Positions 34,453 to 44,006 of a stretch of 64,000 nt of DNA are shown here, one piece after another. Source of the DNA: Sipunculus nudus (lineage: Eukaryota; Annelida; Sipuncula; Golfingiida; Sipunculidae); the NCBI GenBank assembly GCA_026874595.1, contig CM049317.1:53401618-53465617 (forward strand), written 5' to 3'. The position numbers and the translations under genes are program-made. The number at the start of each line of letters is the position of its first letter. The stretch's first letter is position 1. A model generated the notes under the pieces. The model did no database searches and was not told where the DNA came from. It saw only the letters and a list, made by a program, of their open reading frames with translations.

Positions 34453-37400
34453 ATGGGCATTTTTTACGGAAAAGTGTTATACCTGCCGCTTCTGGCATTG
34501 ATCGCGCGCCAGATACTGGCCACCCGTAAGGCCGCACCCTCGTGGCGTTGGTTGGGAGCGCCGACGGAAAGTGAAATGGCCGGCCCTTTTAAATCGTGTA
34601 AGGTAACTGTCAACAACAAGCGTGTTACATGCGACGGCAGTAAAGAGACATACACGTACCAGCAAGCACGACGTTGCTGTGTGTGTGCCGGTTTGGAACT
34701 CCCGCATACAAAGGCATCGCAGGTAGCGTGGATGATGGAACTGGCTTCCACGGTGAGCAGTGCACATTTCCGCATTGCAACCGATGACAGAAAAACCGAG
34801 GCATGCTCCGTTTTCCGCCGAACTACGGGTGTTTCCAAAAAGAAGGGATGCCATCAAAAAAAGGCCGGTTTTTTGTGTTGGCCAAAAACCGGTACCCGTT
34901 TTTCAGATCCCGATGATAGGATTGAGCTCGTAGGGCCTTGGTCAAAGGAGCACACATTTTGCAAAGATACAGCAAAGAAGAATTGCAGTGGCATGAAAGA
35001 AGTCACTAACAAGGAGGCAAAATATTGCTGCCAGTGCGCAGGAGGGCGTTTGCCTGTCATATCCGACCAAGGGTATGACTTCAAAAGCGACTCTGTAAGC
35101 AAACTGTTGCGACAAGTGAATATTTCAGAAACGTGGACAATGTTCTCCGAACACAATCAAGTCATCAAAACTCCCGAATGTCACCTCTTTCATTTTGATG
35201 GCGATACAAAAGTAGGCAATAACAAACACAAGGATAAGAAGGGAAACGTTAATTGCGACAAGAAACACCGGTACATATGTGTCCGTCCAGAGTGTTCTGT
35301 GGGATACTGGGGACGCAAATGCCAACGGAATTGCTCAACAGGATGCTACAGACGCGAGTGTAAGGCATATACAGGAACGTGTTCACACGGGTGCAAAGCA
35401 GGCCTTAAAGGAAAGCTTTGCAACACAACCTGCAACAGTGGACGTTGGGGTAAAAACTGCGCACGAAAATGTTCATCAGGATGCATTAGGGAAAGGGGTA
35501 CCAAGCCTGTTTGCTACCCTACAAACGGAACCTGCTCTTGTAATGCGGGTTACACAGGCCAGAGATGTAACAAGTTGTGCACGAACGGAACGTTCGGCCT
35601 CGGTTGCAGCCTCAAGTGTTCGGCAGGTTGTCTACGTGAACCGGACGAAAAGACGAAAAACGGAACGTTAATTCAAGGAACAGCAGTTTGTCGATCAACA
35701 GATGGTGTATGCGATTGCCGGCCTGGATTTAAAGGCAGAAAATGCGCCAATGCATGCAGGTCAGGTCAGTGGGGTGTTCACTGTGCCTTCAACTGCTCGC
35801 AGGGTTGTTTACACAGAAAATGCAATGCGGTAAACGGCGGATGTTCATGCATGCCAGGCTTTCAGGGTGCCCGCTGCAACGTGACATGCCCTCCAGGGAC
35901 ATTGGATGATATATGTACCAGGACATGCTCTAACAATTGTGTACCAGTAAAAGGTATCCGTTTATGCGACAAGCAAAACGGGTCTTGCAGTTGCTGTCCA
36001 GGTTACTACGGCGATGGTTGCACCACGGAGTGTCCTAATAACAAGTATGGAATCAATTGTGCTCAAACGTGTCCTGAAAACTGCATGCACGCCCCCGCCA
36101 AGCATATTTGGAAGATCAGGACAAATGTTCAGGATTCGGTTTCCAGATATACGTGGCGTGTGTGTGCAAAAGAAACAGGAGCGTGTAGCTGCAAAGCTGG
36201 TTACAAAGGTCAGACATGTTCGGAAGCATGCAGCAAGCAAGAATGGGGTGAAAACTGTCACAGTACATGTCCGGTCAACTGCAACGGGACCGTCTCGGAT
36301 TCCAATGTTATGTGCGACCGGTCTGATGGGACCTGCGTGTGCAAGGACGGTTATACGGGACTCAAATGCGCCGATGTTTGCTCTACAGGCACGTGGGGCA
36401 CAAACTGTTCGCGACAATGCCCTGACCGTTGCATCCTCCAAGGTAACAGTAATAAGCCGACTTGCAATCATATAAACGGGACGTGCACTTGCCAAGCGGG
36501 GTACAGGGGTAAACACTGTGAGCAACTCTGTGCAAACGGCACGTACGGCCCATCCTGCTCGAAAACGTGCCCAAGCCGTTGTGTGCGTGCACGGAGCAAG
36601 AATTCTGTTCGGAAAACAACGTATCCGTTATGCGACCCCACATCCGGCAGCTGCTTGTGCCAGGCCGGTTACAAAGGACAGTACTGCAATGAAACGTGCT
36701 CAGCAGACAAGTGGGGTTCAGAATGTGCCTTTTCGTGTACGCCTGAATGCAATGGATCCGTTGTAGACAATGGTATACCTGTCCGGAAATGCAACATGGT
36801 GAACGGTTCGTGCACGTGCCAGGCCGGGTACGTGGGCGAGCGCTGCACTGAAATTTGCGACGGTGGGCTTTGGGGGGAGGGTTGTGTCAGTGTATGCGGT
36901 GCCGGGTGCTGGAACCGCTCCAGCTGCCACCACGAAGACGGACATTGTGCACCGTGCACAGACGGGTACACGGGGCCGAGATGTGAGAGTCTGTGCCCGT
37001 CCGGTGTTTGGGGAAATAACTGCAGTGGAACCTGTTCGATCTCTTGTGCGAAAGGCAAATGCAACCCATTCGACGGAAAATGTTACCAATGTAAAGCTGG
37101 CAAGGACGGCGACTTCTGCGACGCAGATTGCCCGACCGGTCATTGGGGGACTAACTGCAGTAACACCTGTTCGTTTAATTGTGCAGAAGGCATATGTAAC
37201 CCATCCGACGGGAAATGCTACCAATGCATAGCTGGTAAAAAAGGCGCCTACTGCGACGCGGATTGCCCGACCGGTCATTGGGGGAATAACTGCAGTAGCA
37301 CCTGTCCGCCGTCTTGTGCAAAAAGCACATGCAGCCCATTCGACGGGAAATGTTACCGATGTAAAGCTGGCAGAGAAGGCGTCTTCTGCGACTCGGATTG

Positions 37401-37677
37401 CGGCGAAGGGACGTACGGTCCCAACTGCATGATGTTGTGCCCCGTCTGTCCAAACGGTGTATGGTTTAAATGTGATCCCGTCACTGGTGTGTGTCAGACA
37501 GGCGGCACAGACCTCGAGGACACTGGTCGGTGGAGGGAACACTTTCGTGCCTTCTGTTGGAAACCTGACAAAACGGGAAGGCAATGCAGGGACATTAATA
37601 CAAGCAAGCCTGCCTGGCGTGATGAACACATAGCGGTTGTCTTATTAAGCCTCCGGGTTCTGTTCGAGTATGTGTAG
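34453..37677 (+). CDS. Secreted protein with two C-type-lectin-like domains and about 15 EGF-like repeats (1074 aa)
   Basis: ATG at 34453 and a signal peptide (residues 1-25). Two divergent C-type-lectin-like modules follow (about 45-150 and 155-280): each has an ARRCCVCAG / AKYCCQCAG helix segment, conserved Trp and Cys, and the second ends in RYICVRPEC. Residues about 285-1000 are some 15 EGF-like repeats of the MEGF/SREC type (WG..C...C...C..G.C.C..G..G..C). The three repeats at nt 36990-37400 are close 135-bp copies, a sign of recent tandem amplification. Many N-glycosylation sites. No clear membrane helix at the C-terminus. This layout is known in animal phagocytosis and scavenger receptors, so host origin is likely. 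It could act as a decoy for ligands or as an adhesion protein. AATAAA at 37753. Confidence 0.8.
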   Translation: MGIFYGKVLYLPLLALIARQILATRKAAPSWRWLGAPTESEMAGPFKSCKVTVNNKRVTCDGSKETYTYQQARRCCVCAGLELPHTKASQVAWMMELASTVSSAHFRIATDDRKTEACSVFRRTTGVSKKKGCHQKKAGFLCWPKTGTRFSDPDDRIELVGPWSKEHTFCKDTAKKNCSGMKEVTNKEAKYCCQCAGGRLPVISDQGYDFKSDSVSKLLRQVNISETWTMFSEHNQVIKTPECHLFHFDGDTKVGNNKHKDKKGNVNCDKKHRYICVRPECSVGYWGRKCQRNCSTGCYRRECKAYTGTCSHGCKAGLKGKLCNTTCNSGRWGKNCARKCSSGCIRERGTKPVCYPTNGTCSCNAGYTGQRCNKLCTNGTFGLGCSLKCSAGCLREPDEKTKNGTLIQGTAVCRSTDGVCDCRPGFKGRKCANACRSGQWGVHCAFNCSQGCLHRKCNAVNGGCSCMPGFQGARCNVTCPPGTLDDICTRTCSNNCVPVKGIRLCDKQNGSCSCCPGYYGDGCTTECPNNKYGINCAQTCPENCMHAPAKHIWKIRTNVQDSVSRYTWRVCAKETGACSCKAGYKGQTCSEACSKQEWGENCHSTCPVNCNGTVSDSNVMCDRSDGTCVCKDGYTGLKCADVCSTGTWGTNCSRQCPDRCILQGNSNKPTCNHINGTCTCQAGYRGKHCEQLCANGTYGPSCSKTCPSRCVRARSKNSVRKTTYPLCDPTSGSCLCQAGYKGQYCNETCSADKWGSECAFSCTPECNGSVVDNGIPVRKCNMVNGSCTCQAGYVGERCTEICDGGLWGEGCVSVCGAGCWNRSSCHHEDGHCAPCTDGYTGPRCESLCPSGVWGNNCSGTCSISCAKGKCNPFDGKCYQCKAGKDGDFCDADCPTGHWGTNCSNTCSFNCAEGICNPSDGKCYQCIAGKKGAYCDADCPTGHWGNNCSSTCPPSCAKSTCSPFDGKCYRCKAGREGVFCDSDCGEGTYGPNCMMLCPVCPNGVWFKCDPVTGVCQTGGTDLEDTGRWREHFRAFCWKPDKTGRQCRDINTSKPAWRDEHIAVVLLSLRVLFEYV
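36990..37400 (+). repeat. Tandem 135-bp EGF repeat copies inside the EGF gene
   Basis: Three consecutive EGF units of 45 codons; units starting near 37126 and 37261 share long identical stretches (e.g. GATTGCCCGACCGGTCATTG). Their similarity is much higher than among the other repeats. Confidence 0.7.
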
Positions 37678-37752
37678 TGATGTCATATCCTGACAACATA
37701 TCATGACCACACTGCCCGATAGAGCGTGTGGACTGCATGCTAGGATATGCAA

Positions 37753-37758
37753 AATAAA
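37753..37758 (+). terminator. Poly(A) signal of the EGF repeat gene
   Basis: AATAAA 76 bases after the stop codon. A minus-strand AATAAA at 37785-37790 serves the convergent gene. Confidence 0.5.
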
Positions 37759-37849
37759 TGTCCAGGCTGTCAACCAGATATAGTTTTATTTGATATGAAA
37801 TAAACAACAGATATATTTTATTTAAACATGTGTGTTCTTTGCTGATGTC

Positions 37850-40800
37850 TCAGATTTGCACAGACGACCTGTCTATTATGCCGGAACGGACACCTGCTTC
37901 CGTGAAGGGGTCCATATGCACATCTTTTCTTTCACTGCTTTCTCCATTTCGCATTTCTCGTTTACACGGTACGCCAGCACTCTCCTTTTCCGCAGCCACT
38001 TCTAAATGATTCGAAAACTGGCGCAGCGTCATACCTGCGACAGACAGTTGGAATGCCGCGTGCACCACTGCGAATTGCGTTTCGTCCAGCGCGTTCACGG
38101 TGCGCCCTCTTTCTGCGGCAGGGTCACCGTCTAACGGTAACGGGTCAACGTCAAATTCCGGCGTCACGTTCGGAAACACCATTTCGAGGTATGGTTTGAC
38201 GAGGGCTCTGTTGGTTTCCTTGCGTGGTATGTACCGCACGGCATTGTTTGTGTAGGTCGACACTTGGTTGAAATTGAGCATGTTCATGGTAACTGAAGCC
38301 CATTGTTCACGCTCCATGTCTGCGTACGCCTTCACGTCCGGGACAGCGGTGCTCAGCCGGTGGCCCAACACTTCTCCAAACACAGGGTCCATATGGTTTG
38401 TGACGTCAACGACTGTCGGCCCCGCAGCGGACCGGCTTTTGGGCGGCCCGATGCCACCCGATTCTACGGGCCGGTTGGGCCCGTACACGTCTGACACTCC
38501 TCGCCACAGGCCGTGCGCGTCGTCAGCTATTTCCTCCTCAAGTTCCTCTGCTGTCCGCTGTTCCGTTTTACACGAATCGACGGCTCTTTTCACGTCCCGT
38601 TGAAGGTTTTTCAGGTGTTTCAAAAGTGCGCGACTCGGTGGAGCCCTTTCGCCGTCCCACATTGGTTCACCGGCCATTTCTTCTGTGGGTTCGAGGCGTT
38701 CCTCGATAAATTTCTCGTAAAGGTGAACGGCTTCACCCAAGCGACGCTGCTCCTCTTGGTATTCGTTCAGTTGGGCGGTCAGCTGTACGTACCGTTGGGC
38801 GTGTATGGCGGCTTGGTGTTTATGCAGGTCCAGCGCGTGCCCTGACTGTTCCACGAGATCGATCAGGTACTGCATGACCCTTTCGGCTTCCGCGTTCTTG
38901 CGTTCTGCCCTTCTCAGGGCTTCCTTTTCAGCCGACGGCTTACTGAACCAGGACAATGCTTCGGCCACACCCCTCTGCATGTCCAGCTCGGCCGCGGTTC
39001 TTTCCAATTCGCGCACGTTGTACCTGACGCCTGACGTGGCGTCGAGGTCGCTGACTCCAGGGCGTGACAAACTGCCATCGTACAAGCGGCCGGAGGGCAG
39101 TCCGTCGCCAGCGTGATCCGTACTACCACAGACACGCTGTGTGTTACGTTGAGGGGCACGGCTAAACTTCGGGCCCGCACCCGGAAATGTGGACGATGAA
39201 GACAGAGGTGCTCTCGCGTCGTCAAGAGTACCGCCTGCGGTGATCCGTTTCTGCAGATCACGCAGGTTAGCGTACATGCTACCCCAGTCACCCGCGACTC
39301 CGCTCACGATACACGGCACCAGTTTTTTCAAAGCTCCGCGTGTGATAGCGCTATCGGATTCCGCGGCTGTGCCCAACAGTTTCATCATATCGTCTGTGGT
39401 TTTTTCTTTCGCTTTACATGACATCAACTGCCTGTGAAGTTTAGCTGCGGCCAAAGTGGCCGAATTGACCTTTTCCTCTGCAGCGTTCAGTGCCCTGCGA
39501 CAGACCTCTCTTTCGCTAGACGGGTCGTCATCCTGTTCGGCAGGTTTCTTAGGCATGCTCTTTTGCCCTAAAAGCACGCACGGTTTAGAGTTGAATATGT
39601 GCGAGTTTTCTGCTAGGCTTTGTAACAAACCACGTGCTCTGCTGTACATCAGAACTTGCCCACAGGCTGTGGCCATCGGGTCGCACCGGAAATGTTTGTG
39701 CGGGTATACCACCCCAAACTTGGAGCCCGGTGGGAAAAATGATTGGTCCATCACAGACACCCCGAAGCCGGACTGGGGTCCCAGGTATACCAAAACACAT
39801 TCTTCCGGTGAAAGGACGCGGACGTGCCCTTGGCTGCAGTCGCAGAGCTTCGTGGAGCAGGTACGCAAGGCTGACAAAAGAACGCTCTCTGAGGCGGAGG
39901 TCTCGGTTGAGCCACATTTCCATCCAGAGCACACGCAAGGGCTGAGGTTACCTGATCCAGGGGGTAAACGCACGTAAGGCACTGCGCCCAACGAGAGGGT
40001 CCATGTACAGTACATCTCGTAGTTTCCCTGGAGTTTTACACGCTGCACCACCCGTTGTACGAGTTCTGCAGAAAGCTCTCTGATGTGGTTCTCGAGATAA
40101 CCTTGGAAATTTTTTACGGACACGCGAATTTGGGCTGCACACTTTGTGATATCGAGGGGATCGCCCACGGCCATATCAACATGGTGCGCCCATTCCTTCT
40201 TGAACTTACCGTAAAGCGCGGTGGTGACGTCAGAGGACAAAGACCGACACAGGCAAGAAGCGACGTATTGAAAAACGAGCATATCTGTAGGCAGTGACAA
40301 GACGGCTCCTGTGCAAGCGGAGGACCCCCCGGTGAAAGTACGCAGGAGTTCCCTGCTGAGGTCCGTCGGATGAACCAACACAGGACGTGAACCGGCAGCA
40401 GACAAAGGCGCATTCGACAGGCAAGACACCACGGCGTCCGTCACCTTTTCGGCCGGCGGAGGCCCGTACGCCGTGTCACCCACCGTCGTATCGCATGACG
40501 GTACAGCTATGCAACGCACGGAACGGAGTGCACGTGCGCGTTTCAGTTCACGGTGCAGCAGGTTTCTCTGTCTTGCCAGTTCCACGTACGTGTCTTTCAT
40601 CCTTTCCGCGTCCCGCCTCGTGCGGTCCAGTTGTTCGCACAGATTGTGAAATTCCCGACGTGTTTCGCGGTCCCGGACGGTTTGTATTGCCAGGACGTCT
40701 GCGGAAACGCGTTCTTTGTTCAGCAGTTCAAACCGTTCTTTTAACTCGTGGAGCATGTCGGGATGTCCCTCTGGCCAAGGTGTTGGCACGTCAAGGGATA

Positions 40801-41101
40801 CCCGTTGGGAATCCATGTTTGGTACATCTGTGTAATGGGCGTACGCCTTTTTAGGGCCGTAGCCGCCTTCGTAGGGAAACGCTTTGGACCGGACCTGGTC
40901 GTAAACTCTTGCATCCTGCCGTAGTGGCGGGAAACTGCCCAGACGTGACGGGTCCTCGTGTCTGTGCACTTGCTCTTTCAGGCTCCTGTAAGACTGCCTG
41001 CACCCGTTCCTGGAGAACGACGCTCGATCCGCCGGATATGATCTGTGTTTCCGTCGTGATTCATACCTGAAACGCGGTGTCCACATGCGTGTAGTGTGCA
41101 T
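37850..41101 (-). CDS. Large coiled-coil protein, 1083 aa, probable structural protein
   Basis: ATG at 41101. The N-terminal 90 residues are Arg-rich. A first coiled coil spans about residues 115-200 (heptads in LCEQLDRTRRDAERMKDTYV). A folded Cys-containing domain follows (250-500), then a second long helical region (about 520-640 and 720-880, KEALRRAERKNAEAERVM) and a C-terminal folded domain. No membrane segment and no enzyme motif. Helical stalk plus globular domain could fit a portal (UL6-type) protein or a tegument scaffold, but herpesvirus portal proteins are usually 570-700 residues and I see no decisive motif. It is convergent with the EGF gene and next to an ankyrin cluster; there are no overlapping genes. 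Confidence 0.7.
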   Translation of the reverse strand: MHTTRMWTPRFRYESRRKHRSYPADRASFSRNGCRQSYRSLKEQVHRHEDPSRLGSFPPLRQDARVYDQVRSKAFPYEGGYGPKKAYAHYTDVPNMDSQRVSLDVPTPWPEGHPDMLHELKERFELLNKERVSADVLAIQTVRDRETRREFHNLCEQLDRTRRDAERMKDTYVELARQRNLLHRELKRARALRSVRCIAVPSCDTTVGDTAYGPPPAEKVTDAVVSCLSNAPLSAAGSRPVLVHPTDLSRELLRTFTGGSSACTGAVLSLPTDMLVFQYVASCLCRSLSSDVTTALYGKFKKEWAHHVDMAVGDPLDITKCAAQIRVSVKNFQGYLENHIRELSAELVQRVVQRVKLQGNYEMYCTWTLSLGAVPYVRLPPGSGNLSPCVCSGWKCGSTETSASESVLLSALRTCSTKLCDCSQGHVRVLSPEECVLVYLGPQSGFGVSVMDQSFFPPGSKFGVVYPHKHFRCDPMATACGQVLMYSRARGLLQSLAENSHIFNSKPCVLLGQKSMPKKPAEQDDDPSSEREVCRRALNAAEEKVNSATLAAAKLHRQLMSCKAKEKTTDDMMKLLGTAAESDSAITRGALKKLVPCIVSGVAGDWGSMYANLRDLQKRITAGGTLDDARAPLSSSSTFPGAGPKFSRAPQRNTQRVCGSTDHAGDGLPSGRLYDGSLSRPGVSDLDATSGVRYNVRELERTAAELDMQRGVAEALSWFSKPSAEKEALRRAERKNAEAERVMQYLIDLVEQSGHALDLHKHQAAIHAQRYVQLTAQLNEYQEEQRRLGEAVHLYEKFIEERLEPTEEMAGEPMWDGERAPPSRALLKHLKNLQRDVKRAVDSCKTEQRTAEELEEEIADDAHGLWRGVSDVYGPNRPVESGGIGPPKSRSAAGPTVVDVTNHMDPVFGEVLGHRLSTAVPDVKAYADMEREQWASVTMNMLNFNQVSTYTNNAVRYIPRKETNRALVKPYLEMVFPNVTPEFDVDPLPLDGDPAAERGRTVNALDETQFAVVHAAFQLSVAGMTLRQFSNHLEVAAEKESAGVPCKREMRNGESSERKDVHMDPFTEAGVRSGIIDRSSVQI

Positions 41102-41619
41102 TTTGTTTTATCATGCCATGGACCGTTTGGTGACCGATCAGTTGACGTAAGTCACAGTAACTGTGACAGTGACTTTATCCACCCCAATACCTGATTCAAC
41201 CGCTAGGACCAGAAACACAAATACGTACTTCAAATAACGACCAATCTGACCCTTCGTCTGTTGCGCTCGTACAACCCGATCGGATATAAGACGCGGGTTG
41301 TAAAAAGAGGGATGTGCATGATCATCATCAGTATAGCTCAGGGGACTTATAGTCAGCTGAGCTGCAACCGACCCACACCTTAGCTACCACACACGTCATC
41401 CATACCATCATACATTGGAACGTCATTTGACAAGTGCACAGAACGAAGGCTGGCATAAATCACGTTCATTAATGCTGTCTAACATGAAACACGAAACAAT
41501 AAAAAAAAACAACACCATACACGATACATCACATTTATACCAAGTAACAACGTATAAACAAATCAAATTCATGCACGTTCATGTCAAATAAACCAAAATA
41601 TATCTGTCCATATCACGTT
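41102..41619. other. Intergenic region with a perfect 17-base palindrome
   Basis: No gene is seen in about 0.5 kb. GTCACAGT-A-ACTGTGAC at 41151-41167 is a perfect inverted repeat with one central base, about 50 bases upstream of the 1083-residue gene. The rest is AT-leaning without clear promoter or terminator. Confidence 0.5.
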
Positions 41620-42432
41620 TCACTCGATCATCCGTAAGAACATACACATCTCTGAATTGTCTGTAGCGTATGCCAGTGAACGTGCTGTTTCCCTATCGTA
41701 GGATTCGAGCGATATGTCAGCTCCGGCTTCTAATAACATATACTTCACCATGTCCACATTGCCACGCAGAACAGCTTCATGTAACGGTGTCAAGCCTCGT
41801 TTGCCTTCTTTACAGTTGGGATCCGCGTGCAGCGCGAATAAAAGATAGTTCAGCATGTCCCTGGCATCTGCTTCTGCTGCTATGTGCATGCAAGTGCGAC
41901 CGTCCGCGTTCATAACACCCGTGAGATTCCTGTAGAAATCCGGCTTGTCCATCATCGCAAAGCCGGCCCAGCATGTCAGTGATTTCAAGCATTCCGAGCA
42001 CTTGCGCTGGCAAGCCAAGTGCAGTGGGGTGTTCGCGTGTCTGTCCCTTTTCGTAACGTCCGCTCCGCGCATCACTAGATGCCGGATGAGTTGGTGCATG
42101 CAAAGTCTCACAGCCAGCTCGAGGTAGGTTTCTCCTTGTATGTTTACTATGTCGAGGACTCCTGGCCCGTCCATTCTGTCTAGTACCGATATCGCCCAGC
42201 CTTCCATCCCGGCTAATATGCAATTGTGTAGAAACGTCTCACCGGCACTGTCACGGGCGAGAAAGTGACACGGGATGGACGATACGTCCCGTGGGGCACC
42301 AGAAACCGTGACTTCTTTGGCGGTGCTGTTCTCGCGTATGTCTTTGACGGTGCTGTTTTCGCTTATGTGAAGTCTACGCATCCCAGCCTCGACTGACTCC
42401 GTCGAACAAAACATGTCTCTGTCTCTAAACAT
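41620..42432 (-). CDS. Ankyrin-repeat protein, I-kappa-B-like (270 aa)
   Basis: The frame opens at TTG (42468); ATG at 42432 is taken, with TATAAATAG (42488-42497) about 60 bases upstream. About five to six ankyrin repeats fill residues 65-265, e.g. DRHANTPLHLACQRK, DGRTCMHIAAEAD and RGLTPLHEAVLRGNVDM. Between the third and fourth repeats lies the spacer seen in I-kappa-B proteins. The N-terminal 60 residues are polar and contain no DSGxxS phosphodegron. I-kappa-B proteins hold Rel/NF-kappa-B factors in the cytoplasm, and viral ankyrin mimics lacking the degron act as permanent inhibitors. The role here is inferred from repeat order; other ankyrin partners are possible. Confidence 0.75.
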   Translation of the reverse strand: MFRDRDMFCSTESVEAGMRRLHISENSTVKDIRENSTAKEVTVSGAPRDVSSIPCHFLARDSAGETFLHNCILAGMEGWAISVLDRMDGPGVLDIVNIQGETYLELAVRLCMHQLIRHLVMRGADVTKRDRHANTPLHLACQRKCSECLKSLTCWAGFAMMDKPDFYRNLTGVMNADGRTCMHIAAEADARDMLNYLLFALHADPNCKEGKRGLTPLHEAVLRGNVDMVKYMLLEAGADISLESYDRETARSLAYATDNSEMCMFLRMIE

Positions 42433-42803
42433 GTGAACAAACAGTGAACTGCAACAGTATGTTATCAAATACTACCAGAACAGTCATCTATTTATACGCT
42501 AAAACGACATCTATTTTTAACCCGTGGAATATCCGAAAGTCACATTTGTGAGGTAATCTCTAATTTTGGCAACGTCGGAATTCCCCCACAAATCACAGTA
42601 TGATAATGCGTCATCCGACATGTGGGATTTTTGTTCACGGTCACACACAGCCACGTCATTGGTAGTGTTTGTTTAGGGTTGAACAACGGTGTATCCGGAA
42701 AGCGAAGCCCCCCCCCCTCCCCCAGTTCATCAGCCAGTGCTGTCATTGCGGGATAATTAGTAGGCACAGTATACAATCATAGTGTATGCACTTTCGTATT
42801 AAG
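42433..42803. other. Spacer between ankyrin genes, no gene seen
   Basis: About 0.37 kb. It holds the TATA box of the leftward ankyrin gene and a run of C at about 42706-42721. Short frames have no recognisable features. Confidence 0.5.
42488..42497 (-). promoter_or_regulatory. TATA box of the first ankyrin gene
   Basis: Minus-strand GTATAAATAG, about 60 bases before the ATG at 42432. Confidence 0.5.
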
Positions 42804-43757
42804 CTATCCACTCTCGGTCATGCTGTCGTCTTCGCTGTCGCAATTGTCCGGGCGCACAGCACCCAACCCTACAAGAAACATAACACATTCCTCGTGCCCG
42901 TTCGACATTGCAGCTTCCAAGGGAGAACTCCTGTTCCACGCTCGCGCGTGTGCATTCGCCCAACATTCATTTACCAAATATCGTACCATGTCTAATCTGC
43001 CGGACTCAGCTGCTTCGTACAGTGCAGTCTTTCCCGTCTTTCCATTTGGCGCATCGACATCCTCCAGCAGCGGTTTGAGGCAACCTAGCAGGTCCTTGTG
43101 CCCACCTTCCGCAGCCAAATGTACGCATGTCTGCCCGTCGTAATTCAAAATGTTCGGCCTTGGGGGGACTCTGTTAAACGGTCTGTAACGTAGATATTTT
43201 TTCACTTCTGCATGCGTCAGGTACAATGTCAGAGCCATAGCACACATCGTGTCACCTCTGGCTGAAGCCAAATGCAACGGTGTGTTCCCGTGCGCGTCTC
43301 TAGCCTCTGTGTCCGCACCGCGAGCCACCAACTGCCTAACCAGTGAATACATACCCTTCTTAACGGCCAGGTGCAAGCAGGTGTCGCCATTCATATCGGT
43401 CTTGTTGATCCCTCGGCTGTGCGTTAGGTCGCGCAGTATCCCCGTGGCAGCACGTTCCCTGCCCCAATTCTTTATGCAACTGTGTAAAAGTGTTTCGTCC
43501 GTGCCCATCCCGACGTCTTCAAATATGTTGTTCACGAACCGCTTGGCGTTTTTCCAGGAAAACAGGCAAAACCTGCAACCCAAGACCACGGCGTTTCGCC
43601 ATGTGAAAGGCCAACTGCAGAGAGAAAGGGGACCCTTGAGTCCAAAAGGGAGCTCTCTTCTCGTCCAGCTCGGGGTCAAAGCCTTCACAAACCGACATAT
43701 GAACCGAGGTACAAGTCGGATTCGACACAAGTAATTGCCCGCCAGTTCCGTTGTCAA
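42804..43757 (-). CDS. Ankyrin-repeat (I-kappa-B-like) protein body; frame not continuous with its N-terminal part
   Basis: The ankyrin part runs to about residue 317 of the frame: NGDTCLHLAVKKGMYS, DAHGNTPLHLASARGD, DGQTCVHLAAEGGH and GKTALYEAAESGRL, the same order and spacer as in the neighbouring genes, with an acidic end (SEDDSMTESG). The frame extends up to 43757, but its first 80 residues look like out-of-frame translation of the adjoining ORF at 43519-43944. That ORF reads a plausible N-terminus in another frame and overlaps this one by about 240 bases. A +1 shift or an unseen splice would be needed to join them. Whether this is a true frameshift, an assembly error or a decayed copy is open. 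Confidence 0.55.
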   Translation of the reverse strand: MTTELAGNYLCRIRLVPRFICRFVKALTPSWTRRELPFGLKGPLSLCSWPFTWRNAVVLGCRFCLFSWKNAKRFVNNIFEDVGMGTDETLLHSCIKNWGRERAATGILRDLTHSRGINKTDMNGDTCLHLAVKKGMYSLVRQLVARGADTEARDAHGNTPLHLASARGDTMCAMALTLYLTHAEVKKYLRYRPFNRVPPRPNILNYDGQTCVHLAAEGGHKDLLGCLKPLLEDVDAPNGKTGKTALYEAAESGRLDMVRYLVNECWANAHARAWNRSSPLEAAMSNGHEECVMFLVGLGAVRPDNCDSEDDSMTESG

Positions 43758-43944
43758 TGCTCGTCAATGAGGTGTCCATTTCTGAAAGTGTTTCCCCTGT
43801 ATTCATGTCATCGTCTATGACATTAACGCTTTCTGTTGAGTACGCAGACTTGTCTATGAAGTTATCACCCTGGGTAGAGTACTCAGACACTTCAGCGCAC
43901 ACTCTAGCAAGTTCAATGCTTTCAATTTGCCGCCTGCTGGCCAT
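43519..43944 (-). CDS. N-terminal part of the second ankyrin gene, or a separate short ORF
   Basis: The frame continues upstream to ATG 44001, but a TATAAAT box at 44000-44006 overlaps that ATG, so translation more likely starts at Met 43944 (preceded by CC). It encodes about 141 residues, acidic and Ser/Thr-rich (VNVIDDDMNTGETL), and runs into a frame that ends at 43519. The first ankyrin repeats of the 42804 ORF begin where this frame ends. No DSGxxS degron is present. Possible splice acceptors near the join (CTCTGCAG at 43615-43622, TTGCAG near 43573) lack a convincing donor. Confidence 0.4.
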   Translation of the reverse strand: MASRRQIESIELARVCAEVSEYSTQGDNFIDKSAYSTESVNVIDDDMNTGETLSEMDTSLTSIDNGTGGQLLVSNPTCTSVHMSVCEGFDPELDEKRAPFWTQGSPFSLQLAFHMAKRRGLGLQVLPVFLEKRQAVREQHI

Positions 43945-43999
43945 GGTACGGCGATAAAGACGTTCATCCAAAATGTAGACGTTGGCACTGGTCGGGCAC

Positions 44000-44006
44000 A
44001 TTTATA
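44000..44006 (-). promoter_or_regulatory. TATA box of the second ankyrin gene
   Basis: Minus-strand TATAAAT, overlapping an upstream ATG and about 60 bases before the Met at 43944. Confidence 0.4.

Noticed and set aside
41320-41390. tRNA-like TAGCTCAGGGG string
   Set aside because: No T-arm, no acceptor stem and no plausible anticodon arm could be drawn; only a local stem-loop.
43560-43757. N-terminal 65-80 residues of the ankyrin ORF as a genuine signal or hydrophobic domain
   Set aside because: This stretch is out of frame with a better N-terminal ORF and looks like its shadow (Trp/Cys/Arg-rich, no repeat structure).
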